From Pseudomonas sp. NC02 (GTDB lineage: Bacteria > Pseudomonadota > Gammaproteobacteria > Pseudomonadales > Pseudomonadaceae), in NCBI RefSeq assembly GCF_002874965.1, contig NZ_CP025624.1:3286001-3350000 (forward strand): 64,000 bases of DNA. Direction: 5' to 3'. A program made the position numbers and the translations under genes. Positions 15,373 through 24,622 of this stretch are shown here, one piece after another. The notes under the pieces were generated by a model. It searched no databases and had not been told where the DNA came from. It was given only the letters and a program-made list of their open reading frames with translations. Numbering within the stretch: position 1 is the stretch's first letter; every line of letters starts with the position of its first letter.

Positions 15373-17628
15373 ATGTACAAAGACCTGAAGTTCCCGGTTC
15401 TGATCGTACACCGCGACATCAAGGCCGACACCGTTGCCGGCGACCGCGTCCGGGGCATCGCCCGGGAGCTTGAGCAGGAGGGCTTCAGTATCTTTTCGGC
15501 GGTGGACTACGCCGAGGGTCGCCTGGTGGCTTCGACCCATCACGGCCTGGCCTGCATGCTGATTGCCGCCGAGGGGGCCGGGGAAAATACCCATCTGATG
15601 CAAAACATGGTGGAGCTGATCCGCCTGGCGCGGGTGCGGGCGCCAAACCTGCCGATCTTCGCCCTCGGTGAGCAGGTCACCCTGGAAAACGCCCCGGCCG
15701 ATGCCATGAGCGAGCTGAACCAGTTGCGGGGCATTCTTTATCTGTTTGAAGACACCGTGCCGTTTCTTGCCCGGCAAGTGGCCCGTGCGGCTCGCGCCTA
15801 CCTGGATGGCCTGTTGCCGCCATTCTTCAAGGCCCTGGTGCAGCACACGGCGGATTCCAATTATTCCTGGCACACCCCCGGTCACGGCGGCGGCGTGGCC
15901 TATCGCAAAAGCCCGGTGGGGCAGGCGTTTCATCAGTTCTTCGGGGAAAATACCCTGCGTTCGGACTTGTCGGTGTCGGTGCCGGAGCTCGGCTCGCTGC
16001 TGGACCACACCGGCCCGTTGGCCGAAGCCGAGGCGCGGGCAGCGCGCAACTTCGGCGCCGATCACACCTACTTCGTGATCAATGGCACTTCCACCGCCAA
16101 CAAGATCGTCTGGCACTCGATGGTGGGCCGGGATGACCTGGTGCTGGTGGACCGCAACTGTCACAAGTCGGTGTTGCATTCGATCATCATGACCGGCGCC
16201 ATCCCGCTGTACCTGTGCCCGGAGCGCAATGAACTGGGGATCATCGGGCCGATTCCCCTGAGCGAGTTCAGCCCCGAGTCGATCCGCGCCAAGATCGACG
16301 CCAGCCCGCTGACCCGAGGCCGACCGGCCAGGGTCAAGCTGGCGGTGGTCACCAACTCCACCTATGACGGCCTGTGCTACAACGCCGAGCTGATCAAGCA
16401 GCAACTGGGCAACAGCGTCGAGGTGCTGCACTTCGACGAAGCCTGGTACGCCTACGCGGCGTTTCATGAGTTCTTCGCCGGGCGCTACGGCATGGGCACC
16501 TCGCGCACGGCCGACAGCCCGCTGGTGTTCACCACGCACTCCACCCACAAGCTGCTGGCGGCGTTCAGCCAGGCGTCGATGATCCATGTGCAGGATGGCG
16601 GCGTGCGCAAGCTGGACCGCGACCGCTTCAACGAAGCGTTCATGATGCATATTTCCACCTCGCCGCAGTACAGCATCATCGCCTCCCTGGATGTGGCGTC
16701 CGCAATGATGGAAGGGCCGGCGGGGCGTTCCTTGCTGCAGGAGATGTTTGACGAAGCCCTGAGCTTCCGCCGTGCCCTGGCCAACCTGCGCCAGCACATC
16801 GCCGCTGAAGACTGGTGGTTTTCCATCTGGCAGCCGCCGCTGGTGGCGGGCATTGACCGGGTGGTGACCGCAGACTGGCTGCTGCAACCCCAGGCCGACT
16901 GGCATGGCTTTGGCGATATCGCCGAAGACTACGTGCTGCTGGACCCGATAAAAGTCACCCTGGTGATGCCTGGCCTGAATGCCGGCGGGGCTTTGAGCGA
17001 GTGCGGAATTCCCGCTGCGGTGGTCAGTAAATTCCTCTGGGAACGTGGGCTGGTGGTGGAAAAGACCGGGCTGTATTCGTTCCTCGTGCTGTTTTCCATG
17101 GGCATCACCAAAGGCAAGTGGAGTACCCTGCTCACCGAACTGCTGGAATTCAAGCGCAGTTATGACGCCAACGTGAGCCTTGCTGTGTGTTTGCCATCGG
17201 TGTTTCAGCAGGGCCCGGCGCGGTATCAGGGATTGGGTTTGAAGGATCTGTGCGACCAGTTGCACAGCTGTTACCGCAGCAATGCCACGGCCAAGCACCT
17301 GAAGCGGATGTACACGGTACTGCCGGAAATCGCGATGAAACCGGCCGACGCCTATGACCTGTTGGTCAAGGGCGAAGTCGAGGCGGTGTCCATCGACGCT
17401 TTGCCAGGTCGGGTCGCAGCGGTCATGCTGGTGCCTTACCCGCCGGGCATTCCGTTGATCATGCCGGGTGAGCGCTTTACCGAATCGACTCGCTCGATCA
17501 TTGATTACCTGGCGTTTGCCAGGACGTTCGATAGCAGTTTCCCCGGCTTTGTTGCCGATGTTCATGGACTGCAACACGAAGATGACGGCAGTGGTCGTTG
17601 TTACACCGTCGACTGCATCAAGGGTTAA
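15373..17628 (+). CDS. Biodegradative-type lysine/arginine/ornithine decarboxylase
   Basis: This 751-residue protein has the three-part group III layout: an N-terminal wing (receiver-like, residues 1-130), a PLP domain with SWHTPGHGGG, DLSVSVPELGSLLDHTGP, the HFDEAWYAY aspartate and the Schiff-base lysine THSTHK (K393), and a C-terminal domain with GEVEAVSIDALPGRVAAVMLVPYPPGIP. It removes the carboxyl group of a basic amino acid to give a polyamine precursor such as cadaverine or agmatine. The size equals Pseudomonas LdcA, so lysine is favoured, but arginine cannot be excluded. A GNAT gene follows three bases after its stop. Confidence 0.87.
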   Translation: MYKDLKFPVLIVHRDIKADTVAGDRVRGIARELEQEGFSIFSAVDYAEGRLVASTHHGLACMLIAAEGAGENTHLMQNMVELIRLARVRAPNLPIFALGEQVTLENAPADAMSELNQLRGILYLFEDTVPFLARQVARAARAYLDGLLPPFFKALVQHTADSNYSWHTPGHGGGVAYRKSPVGQAFHQFFGENTLRSDLSVSVPELGSLLDHTGPLAEAEARAARNFGADHTYFVINGTSTANKIVWHSMVGRDDLVLVDRNCHKSVLHSIIMTGAIPLYLCPERNELGIIGPIPLSEFSPESIRAKIDASPLTRGRPARVKLAVVTNSTYDGLCYNAELIKQQLGNSVEVLHFDEAWYAYAAFHEFFAGRYGMGTSRTADSPLVFTTHSTHKLLAAFSQASMIHVQDGGVRKLDRDRFNEAFMMHISTSPQYSIIASLDVASAMMEGPAGRSLLQEMFDEALSFRRALANLRQHIAAEDWWFSIWQPPLVAGIDRVVTADWLLQPQADWHGFGDIAEDYVLLDPIKVTLVMPGLNAGGALSECGIPAAVVSKFLWERGLVVEKTGLYSFLVLFSMGITKGKWSTLLTELLEFKRSYDANVSLAVCLPSVFQQGPARYQGLGLKDLCDQLHSCYRSNATAKHLKRMYTVLPEIAMKPADAYDLLVKGEVEAVSIDALPGRVAAVMLVPYPPGIPLIMPGERFTESTRSIIDYLAFARTFDSSFPGFVADVHGLQHEDDGSGRCYTVDCIKG

Positions 17629-17630
17629 GG

Positions 17631-18218
17631 ATGTTTATGCAAGCTGTAATGAACCCGAAGTACCCGGGCCTCAGTGTTCGGGTGGCTGACGAAGGATTTG
17701 ACGCCTACGTGTGGGGGAACGACTTCAGCTTTGAAGTCAACGCCTACGGCAAGCCGGAAATGGGCAAGCGCGTCGACCAGTGGGCGGTGGAGCGTATCGT
17801 GCCGTACCGCAAATGCTACGGCATCGACCCCGAGGAGTTCGCCAGCTTCCGTGACGCGGCCGACAGTGCGGTGTTCATGGCCTACCTCGATGACCGGCCC
17901 GTGGGGCATATCGTGGTCAGCACCAACTGGAACGGCTTTGCCCACGTGGATGAACTGGCGGTGGTCTTGCCCGCGCGGCGCCACGGGGTGGCCAAGGCGT
18001 TGCTGGACGTGGCGCAGTTCTGGAGCCGCAAGAAGAACCTGCCGGGGATGATGCTGGAGACCCAGAACAACAACCTCGGTGCCTGCCGGCTGTATGAGCG
18101 CTGCGGGTATGTGATGGGCGGGATCGACCACCTGCGCTATCGCGGGATTGATCCGCAGACGCGCGAAGTGGCGATTTTCTGGTATCGGTTGTTCAAGACA
18201 GAATTGGAAGCAGTCTGA
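17631..18218 (+). CDS. GNAT family N-acetyltransferase, linked to the decarboxylase
   Basis: Starting at ATG 17631 (AAGGG ribosome site in the end of the preceding gene) the product is 195 residues. The GNAT core is clear: VDELAVVLPARRHGVAKALLDVAQFWSRK as motif A and NNNLGACRLYERCGYVMGGI as motif B. It begins two bases after the decarboxylase stop and is certainly co-transcribed. Acetylation of the polyamine produced by the decarboxylase is a reasonable inference from this coupling, but nothing in the sequence proves it. Confidence 0.87.
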   Translation: MFMQAVMNPKYPGLSVRVADEGFDAYVWGNDFSFEVNAYGKPEMGKRVDQWAVERIVPYRKCYGIDPEEFASFRDAADSAVFMAYLDDRPVGHIVVSTNWNGFAHVDELAVVLPARRHGVAKALLDVAQFWSRKKNLPGMMLETQNNNLGACRLYERCGYVMGGIDHLRYRGIDPQTREVAIFWYRLFKTELEAV

Positions 18219-18233
18219 GCTGCACCGATCAAC

Positions 18234-18868
18234 TGTAGGAGCCGTCGAGCCCCAGCGAGGCCGCGATGGCGGTGTGTCAGGCAACCTCTTTATCGACTGT
18301 GCCGCCGTCTTCGCAGCCTCGCTGAAGCTCGACAGCTCCTACATTCGATTTGCGCAACCCAAGTACTTGCGACCGAACACACAACTCCCAGACTTCCCCC
18401 GATCCCCTGTGGGAGCCGTCGAGCCCCAGCGAGGCCGCGATAGCGGTGTATCAGGCAACCTCTTTATCGACAGTGCCGCCGCCTTCGCAGCCTCGCTAAA
18501 GCTCGACAGCTCCCACATTCGATTTGCGCAACCCGAGTGCTTGCGACCGAGCACACAACTCCCAGACTTCCCCCGATCCCCTGTGGGAGCCGTCGAGCCC
18601 CAGCGAGGCCGCGATAGCGGTAGGTCAGGCAACCTCTTTATCGACTGTGCCGCCGCCTTCGCAGCCTCGCTGAAGCTCGACAGCTCCCACATTCGATTTG
18701 CGCAATTCAAGTACTTGCGACCGAACACACAGCTCTCAGACTTCCCCCGATCCCCTGTGGGAGCCGTCGAGCCCCAGCGAGGCCGCGATGGCGGTGTGTC
18801 AGGCAACCTCTTTATCGACTGTGCCGCCGCCTTCGCAGTCTCGCCAAGGCCCGACAACTCCCACATTC
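18234..18868. repeat. Tandem array of a 174-bp palindromic (REPIN-like) unit, 3.65 copies
   Basis: Units begin at 18234, 18408, 18582 and 18756, exactly 174 bases apart; the fourth stops after 113 bases. Each unit holds inverted arms (GGAGCCGTCGAGCCCCAGCGAGG and, in inverse, CCTCGCTGAAGCTCGACAGCTCC) followed by a ~60-base spacer (ATTCGATTTGCGCAA...CAGACTTCCCCCGATCCCC). Copies differ at only a few positions. The array fills the whole gap between the convergent GNAT and LysR genes and touches the LysR stop. Because 174 is 58 codons, spurious frames stay open across it on both strands. Confidence 0.95.
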
Positions 18869-19769
18869 ACGGCAATGTGCTTGTCAGCAGGTTTTCAGCC
18901 TTCTCGGTGACAATCTCAAGCAGCGCATTCAAGGCGGGCGATGGCTCGCTGCCCTTCAGGGTCAACGCATACAAGGTCACCACAATCGGCGGTGACAACG
19001 GGCACGCATCCAGCCCGGCTTCCCGTGCTCCGCTGGCGGTGAACGGGTCGACAATCGCCAGGCCTTCCCCGGCTTCTACCATGCTGCGCATCATCTGGTA
19101 CGTCTGTACCCGCGTTTGCACCACCGGCAGCGGGCGCAGGGCTTGCAGTTTGCTGTCCAGCAGGCGACTCAGCGGGTCCTGGCCTTCAAGGCCGATCATC
19201 GACTGCCCGGCCAGCTCCTGTAGCGCAATGTATTTCTGCCGCGGCTTCAGCCAGCCATGGGGCGCGAGCAATTGCAGCTTGCCGTGGGCCAGCGGTTGGC
19301 TGTGGATTTGCGGATGGTCCGGGTCGTGCAGGCTCAGGCCGAGGTCGGCTTCGTGCAGCAGCAGGCTTTTGACGATATCCCGGGTGGAATGGCTGGAGAG
19401 GTTGCACGGCGTGTCTTGGAAACGTCGGCGCAGCACGGCGATCGCCTGGGGCAGCAGTTGATTGGCCAGCGGCGGGGTGCACAGTGCGCGCAAGGGCGGG
19501 GCATGGTGGTGCTTCAGGCTGCTGGCCAGGCGTTGCACCGGCTCAAGGGCTGCATAGAGGTGGGCGATTTCGGCCTGCAGCTCAAGGGTTTCCCGGGTGG
19601 CCTGCAAGCGTCCGCGCACACTGGCGAACAGCATGAAGCCCAATTGCAGCTCGGCATCCTTGAGGGTAGCGTCCACATCGGCCACGGGCAGTTGCAACCA
19701 TTCGGCGGCGGTGCCGAGGTGTCCGGTCTGTAAAATCGCTTGAATGACTTCGATATGACGTAAACGCAT
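18867..19769 (-). CDS. LysR family transcriptional regulator
   Basis: This 300-residue protein has LysR length and layout: an N-terminal winged helix (RHIEVIQAILQTGHLGTAAEWL, LQLPVADVDATLKDAELQLGFMLF), a linker helix, and an effector domain with ALCTPPLANQLLPQAIAVLRRRFQDTP and the GLEGQDPLSRLLD segment. The recognition helix is less canonical than usual (ADVDATLKDAE in place of SQPALSRQI). It is divergent from the pseudopilin gene and may control it or itself; the target is not evident. Its stop lies within the end of the repeat array. Confidence 0.82.
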   Translation of the reverse strand: MRLRHIEVIQAILQTGHLGTAAEWLQLPVADVDATLKDAELQLGFMLFASVRGRLQATRETLELQAEIAHLYAALEPVQRLASSLKHHHAPPLRALCTPPLANQLLPQAIAVLRRRFQDTPCNLSSHSTRDIVKSLLLHEADLGLSLHDPDHPQIHSQPLAHGKLQLLAPHGWLKPRQKYIALQELAGQSMIGLEGQDPLSRLLDSKLQALRPLPVVQTRVQTYQMMRSMVEAGEGLAIVDPFTASGAREAGLDACPLSPPIVVTLYALTLKGSEPSPALNALLEIVTEKAENLLTSTLP

Positions 19770-19945
19770 GGCCGGAGTCTATGTTCAGCGCGACGTGGAT
19801 TCAATGGCTCAGGCCCGGGCGTGGAAAAAAGACCCGCCACGGCAGCGCCCCAACTAGACTTGCACGATCAAGTCCCTTGGCGCCTGCAACCAGCAGGTCA
19901 TACAAAGGGCGTATCAACCAGAGGATCCACGGGGGAGCCTTATCG

Positions 19946-20374
19946 ATGCTCGGTAAAACAGACACGCGCGGGTTTTCGTTGTGGGACCTGCTGGTGGTGG
20001 TGCTGGTGGTCGGTGTGTTGGCGGTTGCGGTGGGGCCGCGGATCTTCGGCGACGTGACCCAATCGGAAATCGCCACGGCCAAGGTCCAGTTGAAAGAGCT
20101 GGGCAAGGCGGTCGAGCAGTTTCATCAGGATGTAGGGCGTTATCCTACCGACGACGAGGGTCTGGCGGTGTTGACGGTTCAGCCAGCGGGAGAAGGGAAG
20201 TGGCGGGGCCCCTATCTCAAGGATCAGGACATGCTGACGGACCCTTGGGGCGTGGCCTATCAGTACCACTATCCTCCCAGCCAGGCCAAAACCAACTTTG
20301 ATCTGTTCTCGTTCGGCAAGGACCGGACACTGGGAGGCGTCGGCGATAATGTTGATATCGCCTATGGGGAATAA
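19946..20374 (+). CDS. GspG-like type II pseudopilin, orphan
   Basis: From ATG 19946 (GGGGGAG ribosome site) the product has 142 residues. A nine-residue leader ends in Gly and is followed by FSLWDLLVVVLVVGVLAVAVGP, a prepilin peptidase site and hydrophobic helix. The rest follows the GspG C-terminal pattern (AKVQLKELGKAVEQFHQDVGRYPTDDEGLAVL, WRGPYLKDQDMLTDPWGVAYQY, DLFSFGKD). The usual Glu at position 5 of the mature protein is Asp, and position 4 is Trp. No other secretion genes are nearby, so it is an orphan major-pseudopilin homologue divergent from a LysR gene. Confidence 0.85.
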   Translation: MLGKTDTRGFSLWDLLVVVLVVGVLAVAVGPRIFGDVTQSEIATAKVQLKELGKAVEQFHQDVGRYPTDDEGLAVLTVQPAGEGKWRGPYLKDQDMLTDPWGVAYQYHYPPSQAKTNFDLFSFGKDRTLGGVGDNVDIAYGE

Positions 20375-20378
20375 CGTT

Positions 20379-20615
20379 TTATGAAGCGTGGATCGTGGCG
20401 GATTCGCGGGTGATGATAGTGCCCGACTGAATCAGCCTGAACTCATCGCCATCCAGTTTTTCTACGCGGTCGCCAATGGCCAGCTTGTAGGTGGTGGTGG
20501 GCGCCGAGCCAGCCAGGCCGTCGAGGGGCGGGTTGGATTCCTGGAACTCATGCACCGAATAAACGCGACCTTCCGCGTCTCTGGCATGGAACTGTCCGAC
20601 AAGTACTGCTGCCAT
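20379..20615 (-). CDS. Small conserved hypothetical protein
   Basis: The 78-residue frame begins at ATG 20615 (AGAGG about ten bases upstream); a further ATG at 20642 would add nine residues. It reads AAVLVGQFHARDAEGRVYSVHEF followed by a segment with YKLAIGDRVEKLDGDEFRLI. This resembles small beta-rich proteins of unknown function that are common in pseudomonads. No transmembrane segment or catalytic motif is visible. It ends four bases from the convergent pseudopilin gene. Confidence 0.6.
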   Translation of the reverse strand: MAAVLVGQFHARDAEGRVYSVHEFQESNPPLDGLAGSAPTTTYKLAIGDRVEKLDGDEFRLIQSGTIITRESATIHAS

Positions 20616-20843
20616 CTGTTTAGAACCTCTGGAGATAAACACTCGATTTGCGGTTCTGTAGACCGTAGGAGAGCGGGGTAGTTTACCTATTGAAAAAAAA
20701 TACTATTCGTTGACTTTTTCAGACATTACTTACAAATCCATCTGCGGTGTAAACGTCCCTGGGGATTGCAAAAACGCGCTGGTGATAGCGTCGCGCAGGC
20801 TCTATAACTACAAACTCCTTAAGTCAGAAATCGGGAAACCCCA

Positions 20844-21401
20844 ATGAGCAAGGTCTACACGATTGCCGTACTGGTCGGCAGCTTGAGAAAAGAGTCGATC
20901 AACCGCAAGGTCGCCCTGGCACTGGCCGAGTTGGCGCCCGCCAACCTCAAGTTGAACATTGTCGAAATTGGCGATTTGCCGCTCTACAACGAGGACATCG
21001 ACGGTGCTGCACCGCCGGCAGCCTACAGTACTTTCCGTCAACACGTGCGTTCATCCGACGCGGTGTTGTTTGTGACCCCCGAATACAACCGCTCCGTGCC
21101 GGGTGTATTGAAGAATGCGATTGACGTCGGTTCACGTCCTTATGGCCAAAGTGTCTTCAGCGGCAAGCCGGGTGCGGTGATCAGTGTGTCTCCCGGAGCC
21201 ATCGGCGGTTTTGGGGCCAATCACCATTTGCGCCAGTCGCTGGTGTTCCTCGATGTGCCGTGCATGCAGCAGCCGGAAGCCTACCTGGGCGGTGCGGGCA
21301 GCGTGTTCGATGAGTCGGGCAAGGTCTCGGAAAAGACCAAGCCGTTTTTGCAGGCGTTTATTGATGCCTACGGCAAGTGGGTGGAAAAGCAAAGCGCATA
21401 A
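20844..21401 (+). CDS. NAD(P)H-dependent FMN reductase (ChrR/azoreductase family)
   Basis: The 185-residue protein has the FMN_red family signatures: VLVGSLRKESINRKVALAL at the FMN phosphate loop, DAVLFVTPEYNRSVPGVLKNAIDV around the isoalloxazine ring, and GKPGAVISVSPGAIGG. Family members reduce quinones, azo dyes and chromate by two-electron transfer, protecting against oxidative stress. The start is ATG 20844. It stands alone, with an A+T-rich promoter region upstream that includes a TTGACT box about 120 bases before the start. Confidence 0.87.
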   Translation: MSKVYTIAVLVGSLRKESINRKVALALAELAPANLKLNIVEIGDLPLYNEDIDGAAPPAAYSTFRQHVRSSDAVLFVTPEYNRSVPGVLKNAIDVGSRPYGQSVFSGKPGAVISVSPGAIGGFGANHHLRQSLVFLDVPCMQQPEAYLGGAGSVFDESGKVSEKTKPFLQAFIDAYGKWVEKQSA

Positions 21402-21408
21402 GTAACCT

Positions 21409-21506
21409 GTAGGAGCGAGCTTGCTCGCGAAGAACGTCCAGGCGACGCGAGCTTTCAAATAGCCCGCGTCATCGTTAACGATCTTCGCGAGCAAGCTCGC
21501 TCCTAC
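21409..21506. repeat. REPIN (copy C, GTAGGAGCGAGC variant)
   Basis: Inverted arms GTAGGAGCGAGCTTGCTCGC at each end; both arms carry matching A and A/T changes relative to the other copies, so the palindrome is preserved by compensating changes. The loop shares CGCGTCATCGTTAACGA with copies A, D and F. It lies between the convergent FMN reductase and PoxB genes. Confidence 0.92.
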
Positions 21507-21517
21507 AGTGGCGGGAC

Positions 21518-23242
21518 TTATCTGAGCCAGTTGGTTTTCGCCAACTCGATCACCTCATCACCGCGTCCGCTCATCACCGCCTTGAGCATGTACAGGCTGA
21601 AGCCCTTGGCCTGCTCCAGCTTGATGCTCGGCGGCATCACCAGTTCCTGGGTGGCGGTGACCACGTCCACCAGCACCGGGCCGTCGTGGGCCAGTGCGCG
21701 GCGCAGGGCCGGTTCAAGGTCTTCGGACTGCTCTACGCGAATACCGAGGATGCCCATGGCGTTGGACATGGCGGCAAAGTCCGGGTTTTTCAGCTCGGTG
21801 CCGGTATCCAGGTAGCCCGCCGCTTTCATCTCCATGGCGACGAAGCCCAAAGAAGAGTTGTTGAACACCACCAGCTTCACCGGCAGGTTCAGCTGCGCCA
21901 GGCTGATGAAATCACCCATCAGCATGGTGAACCCACCGTCGCCGGACATCGAAATCACCTGGCGCCCGGGAAACGCGGCTTGCGCCCCGATGGCCTGGGG
22001 CATGGCGTTGGCCATCGAGCCATGGTTGAACGAGCCGATCAACCGGCGCTTGCCGTTCATTTTCAAGTAACGCGCCGCCCAGACTGTCGGCGAGCCAACG
22101 TCGGCGGTGAAGATTGCGTCGTCGTCCGCCAGTTCGCTGAGCAGGCGCGCAACGTATTGCGGGTGAATTGGCCGGCCGGCCTTTGACGGTTCCGCCAGGT
22201 CATCCAACCCTTGGCGGGCTTTTTCATAATGCTTGAGCGAGGTTTCGAGGAAGCTGCGGTCCGTCTTGCGGGTCAGGCGCGGCAGCAGCGCCTGGATGGT
22301 CTCGCTGACGTCAGCTGCAATGCCCAGGTCCAGCGTGGCACGCCGGCCCAGTGCCTGTGGGTTGCGGTCGACCTGGATAATTTTTGCGTCGGTCGGGTAG
22401 AACTGGCGATACGGGAAGTCGGTGCCGAGCATGATCAGCGTGTCGCAGTTGAGCATGGCGTGGTAGCCGGAGCTGAAGCCGATCAGGCCGGTCATGCCGA
22501 CGTCGAACGGATTGTCCCACTCCACATGTTCCTTGCCGCGCAGGGCATGCACCACGGGCGCGCCGAGGGCGTCAGCCAGGGCCACCACCTCATCGTGGGC
22601 GCCGGCACAGCCGCTGCCACACAGCAGGGTGACTTTGCCGCTGTGTTCGAGGATGTCGGTGAGGCGTTGCAGGTCCTGTTCCGCCGGCAACGTGCGCGGT
22701 GCCAGCAGGGCCGGCCACGGTTTGAATTTATCTTCTACTTCCAACAGTGACACATCCCCCGGAATCACCACCACCGCTACGCCGCGATTGAGGATCGCCG
22801 AGCGCATGGCACGGTGCAGCACGTGAGGCATCTGCTCGGGGTTGGTCACCAGCTCGATAAAGTGGCTGCACTCCTTGAACAGCTCCTGGGGATGGGTCTC
22901 CTGGAAGTAGTTCAGGCCGATCTCGGAGGAGGGGATCTGTGCGGCAATGGCCAGCACCGGCACGTGGTTGCGATGGCAATCGAACAGGCCATTGATCAAG
23001 TGCAGGTTGCCGGGGCCGCAGCTGCCGGCGCATACGGTCAGCTCGCCGGTGGCGGCGGCTTCGGCACCGGCGGCAAACGCGGCCACTTCTTCGTGGCGCA
23101 CATGCATCCACTCGATGCTGTCCATGGTGCGCAGGGAGTCGGTCAGGCCGTTGAGGCTGTCGCCGGTCAGGCCCCAGATGCGCTTGATGCCCGCCTGTTC
23201 AAGGGTGGTCGCCAATTGCTGGGCCAGGGTGATTTTCGCCAT
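21518..23242 (-). CDS. poxB: Pyruvate dehydrogenase (quinone), pyruvate oxidase PoxB family
   Basis: From ATG 23242 (GGAG site) the product is 574 residues, the size of PoxB. It has the ThDP-activating glutamate in [14 protein letters not shown], a central FAD-binding domain, and the ThDP motif [18 protein letters not shown]...NN. The enzyme oxidatively decarboxylates pyruvate to acetate and passes electrons to ubiquinone at the membrane. It is transcribed toward the FMN reductase gene and follows the old-yellow-enzyme gene on the same strand after 78 bases. Other ThDP enzymes of this fold (acetolactate synthase-like) are less likely given the C-terminal tail and residue pattern. Confidence 0.86.
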   Translation of the reverse strand: MAKITLAQQLATTLEQAGIKRIWGLTGDSLNGLTDSLRTMDSIEWMHVRHEEVAAFAAGAEAAATGELTVCAGSCGPGNLHLINGLFDCHRNHVPVLAIAAQIPSSEIGLNYFQETHPQELFKECSHFIELVTNPEQMPHVLHRAMRSAILNRGVAVVVIPGDVSLLEVEDKFKPWPALLAPRTLPAEQDLQRLTDILEHSGKVTLLCGSGCAGAHDEVVALADALGAPVVHALRGKEHVEWDNPFDVGMTGLIGFSSGYHAMLNCDTLIMLGTDFPYRQFYPTDAKIIQVDRNPQALGRRATLDLGIAADVSETIQALLPRLTRKTDRSFLETSLKHYEKARQGLDDLAEPSKAGRPIHPQYVARLLSELADDDAIFTADVGSPTVWAARYLKMNGKRRLIGSFNHGSMANAMPQAIGAQAAFPGRQVISMSGDGGFTMLMGDFISLAQLNLPVKLVVFNNSSLGFVAMEMKAAGYLDTGTELKNPDFAAMSNAMGILGIRVEQSEDLEPALRRALAHDGPVLVDVVTATQELVMPPSIKLEQAKGFSLYMLKAVMSGRGDEVIELAKTNWLR

Positions 23243-23320
23243 GAAGAACTCCAATCGTCAGTGAGGGTAAAAAGCTGCTGATCAGTTAAGGACAGTTCCA
23301 TGGCGCTGAATGCTCCCCGC

Positions 23321-24553
23321 TCAATGTGAAGAATTGGTCATCGCGGCGCGATATTGCCGAGTGCGGCGGGCGATAAACAGTTGGTCTTTTATCAACGCCA
23401 GCAGCGGCGTCACCCCGGGTTTCGGCTGGCGGCCACGGCTCAGGCGGCGAAGCTGATAGCGCACCACTGCCATGCTCGCCAGGCTGGCCAGGGGTTTGCG
23501 CTTCCAGCGGATCGGCGGCAGTTGCGGGTTGAGATCGCGGCCAGCGCGCCACTGCTTGATCAGGTGCGGCTCCAGGGTCAGCGCGGTGGCGATCCCGGCC
23601 ATGGCGATGCCGCTGTCCAGGACTTGCTGCACGATCGGCAAGCGCCGGATGCCGCCGGTGACCATCACCGGCATGTTGGCGACTTTCGCCAGGTCGCTGG
23701 CCATCTCGATGAAATAGGCTTCGCGGGCCAGGGTGCGTCCGTCGCGAGCCTCGCCTTGCATGGCCGGGGCTTCGTAGCTGCCGCCGGACAGTTCCAGCAG
23801 GTCGATGGCCAGCGGGTTGAGCAGCTCGACCACGGCATGGGCGTCGGCGGCGTCGAAGCCACCGCGCTGGAAGTCGGCGGAATTGAGTTTCACCGCCACG
23901 CAGAAATCCGCGCTCACGGCGGCGCGCACGGCTTTGATCACTTCCAGCAACAGCCGCGCGCGGTTTTCAACGCTGCCGCCCCAGCGGTCTGTGCGCTGGT
24001 TGCTCAAGGGCGAGAGAAACTGGCTGAGCAGGTAGCCGTGGGCCGCATGTATCTGCGCACCGCTGAAGCCGGCCTTTTCGGCGAGACGCGCGCTGGTGGC
24101 GAAGCGCGAGATGACGTCCTGGATATCGTCCTCGGTCATGGCCTTGGGTTGGGCGAACATCTTCGAAAAGCCGCCGAGATCGAGGGCCACCGCCGAAGGT
24201 GCCAGGGCCTGCTGGCCGAGGTTGGCCATGGTCTGGCGACCCGGGTGGTTGAGCTGCACCCAGAACTGCGCGCCCTTGGCCCGGCCAATCGCGGCCCATT
24301 GGCGAAACTTGTCCAGGTGACGTTCGTCTTCCAGCACCACGCCGCCGGGGCCGGTCATGGCGTGGCGGTCGATCATCACGTTGCCGGTCAGGATCAGGCC
24401 GGGCTCGCCGTCGGCCCAGGCTTGATACAAGCGCATCAGGGCCTCGGAAGGCGCCTGGTTCGCATCCGCCATGTTCTCTTCCATCGCCGCCTTGGCGATG
24501 CGGTTACTGATGAGCTGGCCGTTGGGCAATTGCAACGCTTCAAAGGGCGACAT
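23321..24553 (-). CDS. Old yellow enzyme family NADH:flavin oxidoreductase
   Basis: The 410-residue protein is a TIM-barrel flavoenzyme: ISNRIAKAAMEENMAD at the FMN strand, FWVQLNHPGRQ, the AGFSGAQIHAAHGYLLSQFLSP catalytic region, DRWGGSVENRARLL, and VMVTGGIR near the FMN phosphate. The N-terminal SPFEALQLPNG and C-terminal arginine-rich helix are typical of the 2,4-dienoyl-CoA reductase-like/XenA-like branch without the Fe-S domain. It reduces activated alkenes. It has a MerR-type promoter with a 19-base spacer and is divergent from the MerR-like regulator gene, so induction by an electrophile is the likely mode. Confidence 0.86.
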   Translation of the reverse strand: MSPFEALQLPNGQLISNRIAKAAMEENMADANQAPSEALMRLYQAWADGEPGLILTGNVMIDRHAMTGPGGVVLEDERHLDKFRQWAAIGRAKGAQFWVQLNHPGRQTMANLGQQALAPSAVALDLGGFSKMFAQPKAMTEDDIQDVISRFATSARLAEKAGFSGAQIHAAHGYLLSQFLSPLSNQRTDRWGGSVENRARLLLEVIKAVRAAVSADFCVAVKLNSADFQRGGFDAADAHAVVELLNPLAIDLLELSGGSYEAPAMQGEARDGRTLAREAYFIEMASDLAKVANMPVMVTGGIRRLPIVQQVLDSGIAMAGIATALTLEPHLIKQWRAGRDLNPQLPPIRWKRKPLASLASMAVVRYQLRRLSRGRQPKPGVTPLLALIKDQLFIARRTRQYRAAMTNSSH

Positions 24554-24580
24554 GCTTGACTCCTCACATTGGGAGCGCTC

Positions 24581-24611
24581 AGGCTAAGCTTAAAGGTCAC
24601 TTTAAGGTCAA
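24581..24611 (-). promoter_or_regulatory. MerR-type promoter/operator of the old-yellow-enzyme gene
   Basis: On the minus strand a -35 TTGACC (24606-24611) and -10 TAGCCT (24581-24586) are separated by 19 bases, the over-long spacing characteristic of MerR-activated promoters. The spacer contains a perfect dyad CTTAAAG-N4-CTTTAAG (24589-24606). It drives the gene starting at 24553; the MerR-like gene starts at 24623 in the other direction. Confidence 0.82.
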
Positions 24612-24622
24612 TGGGGTTGGCG

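Noticed and set aside
15355..17577. 740-codon frame antisense to the decarboxylase
   Set aside because: Shadow frame; the decarboxylase has all PLP motifs in the other frame.
18234..18868. Tandem direct repeats considered as a CRISPR array
   Set aside because: The unit is 174 bases, palindromic throughout, with repeated (not unique) spacers, and no cas gene is present.
18148..19461. 437-codon plus-strand open frame and a 175-codon minus-strand frame across the tandem array
   Set aside because: They stay open because the repeat period (174) is 58 codons; the plus frame begins inside the GNAT gene and runs into the LysR gene antisense, without a ribosome site.
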